Positions 6,792 to 9,389 of a stretch of 9,389 nt of DNA are shown in pieces. Numbering within the stretch: position 1 is the first letter of the stretch; every line of letters begins with the position of its first letter. The notes under the pieces are model-generated. The model was not told where the DNA came from and searched no databases. It saw only the letters and a list, made by a program, of their open reading frames with translations. Source of the stretch: Sulfurovum sp. (GTDB lineage: Bacteria > Campylobacterota > Campylobacteria > Campylobacterales > Sulfurovaceae). The stretch lies in contig JALSTF010000192.1 of NCBI GenBank assembly GCA_026983895.1, positions 1 to 9,389 of the forward strand, written 5' to 3'. The position numbers and the translations under genes were made by a program.

Positions 6792-7178
6792 TTACCCCCA
6801 GTCTTCATTTTTATGTTTTGATTTGTGTTTCTCTTTTTTATAAGAACTGCCATTCTTCAGTTTTTGCAAACGGTTCAGGTTGCTCATCTCGGCATCCCTG
6901 ATGTCTTCGAAAACCTTATCATCAAACCCCTCCTGTACACAGGTCTGCTGATAAAGTCTTTCAATATATGACTTAAGCTGCTGATGGTATTCCGAATCCA
7001 GCTGTATTTCACCCTTCTCCTCCAGCTTTTTTTTAAGCTGGGAAAATTTTGCAACAAAAGCAGCAGCATTGGCCTGCTCATCCCGGAACATACGAAAAAG
7101 GTTTTTACTGACTTTTTCAACTTCCGTAATATATTTCTGTCGATTGAACTTGTCTATCTGCTTCTGGGAAAATGCCAC
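6792..7178 (-). CDS. Small lysine-rich hypothetical protein between two transpeptidase genes
   Basis: I do not recognise this 128-residue protein. It starts with GTG, preceded by AAGG six bases upstream; no ATG is suitably placed. It has no signal peptide or membrane segment and is therefore predicted cytoplasmic. Residues 1-80 look helical and charged, with coiled-coil-like stretches around 14-55 (YITEVEKVSKNLFRMF, then FSQLKKKLEEKG). One cysteine is present (C80). The tail 113-125 is a lysine/histidine cluster (YKKEKHKSKHKNE), which might bind nucleic acid or an acidic surface. It sits 17 bp after one L,D-transpeptidase and 3 bp before its paralogue, so it is probably made with them. The tight spacing and SD support a real gene; function unknown. 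Confidence 0.75.
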   Translation of the reverse strand: MAFSQKQIDKFNRQKYITEVEKVSKNLFRMFRDEQANAAAFVAKFSQLKKKLEEKGEIQLDSEYHQQLKSYIERLYQQTCVQEGFDDKVFEDIRDAEMSNLNRLQKLKNGSSYKKEKHKSKHKNEDWG

Positions 7179-7195
7179 TTTTTACCTTGCCTCTG

Positions 7196-7765
7196 CTATT
7201 TGATCGTTACCGGTACACCTTCGCGTACGGCATACCAGAGTTTTTTCATCGAACTGTTCGTCACAGCGACACATCCCTGCGTCCAGTTACGCGCAAGGGT
7301 ATATTGGTCGCCATTGCCGTCCGCGTTCCATTTGGGCTGTGCATGGATCGTGATATCCCCTCCCGGATTCACACCCCTTGCCCTTGCACGTGCTTTATCC
7401 TGTGGCCGGGGATAGGAAATACACAGGGAACGGTAATATTTTGGAGAACACAGTTTCCTGTGAATAAAGAATTCTCCTTCCGGTGTCCGGTAATCCCCTT
7501 TCTGTCTCTTGGTGCCTACAGGATTTCTCCCCAGTGAAACAGGAAATACCGCTTTGACTTTGCCCTCTTTATAAAGGTACATTTTACGTTCTTTTTTGAT
7601 CACAACAATCCTGTCAATGGCATCTGCTTCAGAGTAATCTTCTGCAGAAAGAAGCTCTTTTTTGCATTCGGCAAGATTATAGCGGTCTTTCGGACCGCCA
7701 GGTTCACAACCGGTAAGCAGCAGCAGGAGTACGATACCAGTCAAAAAATAGATTTTATTATGCAT
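7196..7765 (-). CDS. Lipoprotein L,D-transpeptidase (YkuD family), copy 2
   Basis: This 189-residue paralogue of copy 1 has a clean lipoprotein signal, MHNKIYFLTGIVLLLLLTGC, with lipidated C20. Its catalytic domain carries GDYRTPEGEF (90-99), ITIHAQP (138-144, H141) and NWTQGCVAVTN (160-170, C165). By hand alignment over about 140 residues roughly 60% of positions are identical to copy 1; here the HG pair is HA. Both copies also keep an extra cysteine in K-x-C-x-P (C106 here). The frame is open upstream to a TTG at 7840, but the signal peptide fits ATG 7765. That ATG has no Shine-Dalgarno sequence, and a promoter-like TACAAT ends 6 bases upstream, so the message may be leaderless. It is first in the cluster with the small gene and copy 1. 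Its exact reaction cannot be told from sequence. Confidence 0.9.
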   Translation of the reverse strand: MHNKIYFLTGIVLLLLLTGCEPGGPKDRYNLAECKKELLSAEDYSEADAIDRIVVIKKERKMYLYKEGKVKAVFPVSLGRNPVGTKRQKGDYRTPEGEFFIHRKLCSPKYYRSLCISYPRPQDKARARARGVNPGGDITIHAQPKWNADGNGDQYTLARNWTQGCVAVTNSSMKKLWYAVREGVPVTIK

Positions 7766-7771
7766 AAAGAG

Positions 7772-7785
7772 ATTGTAACAAAAAA
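7772..7785 (-). promoter_or_regulatory. Predicted promoter of the transpeptidase cluster, possibly giving a leaderless mRNA
   Basis: The minus strand reads TTTTTTGT then TACAAT (7777-7772). This is a very good match to the T-run, G, TANAAT promoter of Campylobacter/Helicobacter housekeeping sigma, with further T-rich blocks upstream (7787-7830). A start 6-7 nt downstream would coincide with the A of ATG 7765 or lie one base before it. Confidence 0.5.
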
Positions 7786-7836
7786 GATGGAAAATAAAAA
7801 GGAAAAAGATAAAGAAAAGTATAGAAATGGGAGATA

Positions 7837-7860
7837 TCAAAGCCCTAAAAGGGGCTTTGA
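7837..7860 (-). terminator. Hairpin terminator downstream of tpx
   Basis: TCAAAGCCC (7837-7845) and GGGCTTTGA (7852-7860) form a perfect 9-bp stem with a 6-base loop, 7 bases after the tpx stop on the minus strand. The stem contains a U-stretch (CUUU) but the tail after it is UAUCUCCC, so it is a weak intrinsic terminator by the usual rules. Confidence 0.6.
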
Positions 7861-7867
7861 ACAGGAA

Positions 7868-8389
7868 TTACGCGTTTGTCGCAGCTTTTGCAGCTTCAAT
7901 CGCTTCTTCGTAGTTAGGCTCTTCTGTAATTTCAGGAACAACCTGCTTGTAAGTGACTTTTCCGTCTTTGCCGATCACGAAGATCACTCTTGCAAGTACA
8001 CCTGCAAGTGGTCCGTCAGCAAGAAGAACACCGTATGCATTACCAAAATCTTTGTTTCTGAAGTCAGAACATACTTTAATATTTTCAATGCCTGCTGCAC
8101 CACACCATCTTGCTGCTGCAAAAGGAAGGTCCATAGATACGGTAATCACTTCTACATTGTCAAGATTTGCAGCTTCCTGGTTGAATCTTCTTGTCTCTGC
8201 ATCACAGACGCCTGTGTCGAGTGAAGGGACAGCGATCACAAGCTGCACTTTGCCTTCTCCGCCTACCTGCTCATCCTGGAGCATAGGGTTGCTGTTCACT
8301 ACTGTGACTACCGGAGCCTTATCTCCAACATTTACTTCATTGCCTGCGAGATTACATACTGTATTGTTTTTAAATGTTACTGTTGCCAT
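7868..8389 (-). CDS. tpx: Thiol peroxidase Tpx (atypical 2-Cys peroxiredoxin)
   Basis: Tpx reduces hydrogen peroxide and alkyl hydroperoxides, preferring lipid hydroperoxides, and is recycled by thioredoxin. The 173-residue protein matches the family length. VPSLDTGVCDAETRRFN (54-70) contains the peroxidatic C62 with T59 of the active site; the resolving cysteine is C96 in RWCGAAG (94-100); R134 corresponds to the conserved catalytic arginine. An additional cysteine pair (C12, C107) is present outside the active-site positions. The start has AAAGGAT five bases upstream. A hairpin lies just after the stop and paired 12-bp boxes precede its promoter region, so it is probably a single-gene unit with its own control. 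It likely protects a microaerobic cell against peroxide. Confidence 0.97.
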   Translation of the reverse strand: MATVTFKNNTVCNLAGNEVNVGDKAPVVTVVNSNPMLQDEQVGGEGKVQLVIAVPSLDTGVCDAETRRFNQEAANLDNVEVITVSMDLPFAAARWCGAAGIENIKVCSDFRNKDFGNAYGVLLADGPLAGVLARVIFVIGKDGKVTYKQVVPEITEEPNYEEAIEAAKAATNA

Positions 8390-8420
8390 TTAATATCCTT
8401 TAATTTTGTTTGATAAATGT

Positions 8421-8460
8421 ATTATGACTTAATTAGGATAAATTTAGTCTTAATTAGGAT
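8421..8460 (-). promoter_or_regulatory. tpx promoter region with two identical 12-bp boxes 21 bp apart
   Basis: CTTAATTAGGAT occurs twice on the plus strand, at 8428-8439 and 8449-8460, exactly 21 bp start to start, i.e. two helical turns. Each box is an imperfect palindrome around TAATTA. The proximal box ends one base before a likely -10, CATAAT, on the minus strand (8426-8421); no -35 match is visible at the usual spacing, and both boxes lie where it would be. A tandem site for a dimeric regulator is likely. The ATTAAG half resembles the TTTAAG direct repeats bound by the HP1043/CosR orphan regulators, but their spacing differs. Confidence 0.55.
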
Positions 8461-8480
8461 TTTAATGCGCTTTTTGATTA

Positions 8481-8503
8481 CGGCAGGCAAAAAATACCTG
8501 CCG
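8481..8503. repeat. GC-rich hairpin between the hypothetical gene and tpx
   Basis: CGGCAGG (8481-8487) and CCTGCCG (8497-8503) form a perfect 7-bp stem with a 9-base A-rich loop. It can be lengthened by TTA/TAA pairs past one bulged G. No U-run follows on either strand. It could be a second terminator stem, an RNA-end stabiliser or a dispersed palindromic repeat. Confidence 0.4.
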
Positions 8504-8513
8504 GTAAAGATGA

Positions 8514-8540
8514 ATAAAAGCCCCTATAAGCGGCTTTTAT
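8514..8540 (-). terminator. Rho-independent terminator of the hypothetical gene
   Basis: ATAAAAGCC (8514-8522) pairs with GGCTTTTAT (8532-8540) across a 9-base loop. It lies about 30 bases after the stop of the minus-strand gene. A-rich and U-rich flanks sit within the stem, so it could act in either direction. Confidence 0.6.
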
Positions 8541-8571
8541 AGAAAATATGTATCATTTGGTAACATATATT

Positions 8572-8964
8572 TTATTGGTTGGCGATCCCTTTGATCCATT
8601 GCTCCATGGCCTGGTTCGCCTCTGGGTTCGGTGCCTCAAGAAAACTGACGACGAATGCCTCTTCCAGTTCTGCTACGCCAATAGAACGGGGACGTACGGC
8701 AAGCACTTCAGGCTTGGGCAAAACTTTCCCAAAACAGCAAATAATATTTTTGGCGGCTATGATCTCTTCACTGATCTTGCCCTCCGCCAAAGAAGAAGTA
8801 TGCGCATAGTGATCGAACTCTCCTATATATACCGCTACGGGATGCAGATCTATCTGTACTTTCAAATAGGTAAAGATTTCATCAATAGTTTGATAATCTG
8901 TCTCTTCTTTTTCAATACGTACGGTAAAAACCGGATATTTTTCCATGACTGTAATTTGTTTCAT
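8572..8964 (-). CDS. Conserved hypothetical protein (resembles Campylobacterota DUF6858-type)
   Basis: The 130-residue product has no signal peptide or membrane helix and should be cytoplasmic. It opens with MKQITVMEKYPVFTVRIEK, then HPVAVYIGEFDHYAHT (41-56), AAKNIICCFGKVLPKP (70-85) with a vicinal cysteine pair C76-C77, and LAVRPRSIGVAELEE (88-102). From memory it resembles a small uncharacterised family seen in Sulfurovum-like bacteria (DUF6858), but I cannot confirm the assignment. The adjacent cysteines and several histidines might suit redox or metal binding, which is speculation. The start is supported by AAAGG about 10 nt upstream. It precedes tpx on the same strand but a terminator hairpin and the tpx promoter separate them. 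Confidence 0.75.
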   Translation of the reverse strand: MKQITVMEKYPVFTVRIEKEETDYQTIDEIFTYLKVQIDLHPVAVYIGEFDHYAHTSSLAEGKISEEIIAAKNIICCFGKVLPKPEVLAVRPRSIGVAELEEAFVVSFLEAPNPEANQAMEQWIKGIANQ

Positions 8965-9068
8965 TGCTTAATACCTTTGTTATATTTTTTATAATTGTAG
9001 CTTGTATAATTGAAGTATCGCTTATAATTATCATAACATTAAAAAATAGTAAGCTTGGATATTTTTTG
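8965..9068 (-). promoter_or_regulatory. AT-rich leader and promoter region of the hypothetical gene
   Basis: This stretch is very AT-rich and carries several -10-like boxes on the minus strand, including TACAAT at 8999-8994. A start about 7 bases below it would leave a leader of roughly 23 nt with the AAAGG site. No -35 is clear. I see no gene here. Confidence 0.35.
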
Positions 9069-9213
9069 GTCGTTTAGGTTATGATTTAGATTTCGGAACC
9101 TACAAACGACTCGCAGGTGTCGTTTGCTTTACGGTTTCCTGCCTCCGCGGGTCGCTTTGCTCCACCGCTCCGGTTTCGACACTAAGATCGACACGCAGGT
9201 GTCGATCTTTTAA
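9069..9213. repeat. Repeat-rich structured noncoding element with three stem-loops
   Basis: This GC-richer block lies between a minus-strand gene end (9220) and the AT-rich promoter region. Stem A: GTCGTTT+AGGTT (9069-9080) pairs with AACCT+AAACGAC (9097-9110) with a 2-base bulge. Stem B: CAAACGAC (9103-9110) pairs with GTCGTTTG (9119-9126). Stem C: AAGATCGACAC (9184-9194) pairs with GTGTCGATCTT (9199-9209) over a GCAG tetraloop, and on the plus strand ends in TTTT. A 16-base core occurs at 9107-9122 and 9189-9204 with one mismatch. CGGTTTC also occurs twice (9132-9138 and 9171-9177). It could be a dispersed palindromic repeat, a small RNA with a terminator on the plus strand, or the 3' region of the minus-strand gene. 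No coding frame is evident. Confidence 0.5.
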
Positions 9214-9219
9214 CGTGTC

Positions 9220-9389
9220 TCACATCCCGGGTAGTCTTGGGATCTTGCCTAGTTTGGAATTACGGCAGTACCATCCCCACCCTTTTTTCATCCAGTGGCC
9301 GACCACCGGCATGGGGATCATTTTTGCTTTCTTGGTGTCTCGGTACACAAATGCCGCACCGTTCCCCGTATCCATGACACAAAGGATAT
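9220..9389 (-). CDS. C-terminal end of an unidentified protein, 5' part outside window
   Basis: A minus-strand frame is open from the right edge to TGA at 9222-9220, giving about 55 C-terminal residues. These include MDTGNGAAFVYRDTKKAK, then MPVVGHWMKKGWGWYC and NSKLGKIPRLPGM at the end. It is rich in Lys, Trp and Gly and strongly basic. I do not recognise the family. An ATG at 9375 lies inside the frame but has no ribosome site before it, so the gene most likely continues beyond the window; a separate peptide of about 50 residues is the alternative. The hairpin at 9184-9209 begins about 10 bases after its stop but has no U-run on this strand. Confidence 0.55.
   Translation of the reverse strand, partial: ILCVMDTGNGAAFVYRDTKKAKMIPMPVVGHWMKKGWGWYCRNSKLGKIPRLPGM

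Noticed and set aside
7766..7840. Extension of transpeptidase copy 2 to TTG 7840
   Set aside because: It would add a strange Phe/Ile-rich stretch before a perfect lipoprotein signal and would start within the tpx terminator stem.
7953..8393. Plus-strand frame of 146 codons opposite tpx
   Set aside because: A shadow of tpx; the minus frame has both redox cysteines and the active-site arginine.
9103..9209. CRISPR or integron attC site
   Set aside because: Only two copies of the core, different flanks, no regular spacers, and no attC core sites or cas/integrase genes in the window.
9223..9375. Complete small protein starting at ATG 9375
   Set aside because: No ribosome site precedes that ATG and the frame stays open to the window edge, so a truncated longer gene is more likely.

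Overview
The window looks like a chromosomal segment of a member of the Campylobacterota (Epsilonproteobacteria), most probably a free-living sulfur- or hydrogen-oxidising type related to Sulfurovum. The reasons are: menaquinone made by the futalosine route (mqnD), an unusually short MurB, a RecA with the N-terminal style of this group, promoters with a T-rich stretch, a G and a TANAAT -10 box but no clear -35, and closely packed genes. No tRNA, rRNA, CRISPR array, transposase or integrase was seen.

Left part, minus strand (1-3780): recA is followed by a MerR-type regulator, and that regulator overlaps (ATGA) a very large gene. The large gene is open for 656 codons and runs off the left edge. 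It encodes a fusion of an MFS lysophospholipid-type transporter and a PlsC-type acyltransferase, and probably the start of an acyl-ACP synthetase domain. The regulator appears to contain two MerR-like helix-turn-helix units. Its promoter is overlapped by a 27-bp palindrome built from four AAAGTG/CACTTT units.

Middle, plus strand (3781-5611): the divergent recA/mqnD intergenic region holds two palindromes. One sits on the proposed recA promoter and one lies upstream of mqnD. mqnD (menaquinone synthesis) and murB (peptidoglycan precursor synthesis) overlap by one base and form a two-gene operon that converges on the next block.

Right part, minus strand (9389-5618): in transcription order there is the 3' end of an unidentified gene, a repeat-rich structured noncoding stretch, a conserved hypothetical gene, and tpx (thiol peroxidase) with two identical 12-bp boxes 21 bp apart upstream. 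These are followed by a cell-envelope cluster: two paralogous lipoprotein L,D-transpeptidases separated by a small cytoplasmic lysine-rich protein, then a secreted Lcl/DUF1566-domain protein. murB and the transpeptidases both concern the cell wall but lie on opposite strands.

Most genes are ordinary for the group. The parts most worth checking are the MerR operator and tandem-HTH regulator, the 9069-9213 element with compensatory stem changes and competing hairpins, the tpx boxes, the recA palindrome, and the transpeptidase/small-protein module.
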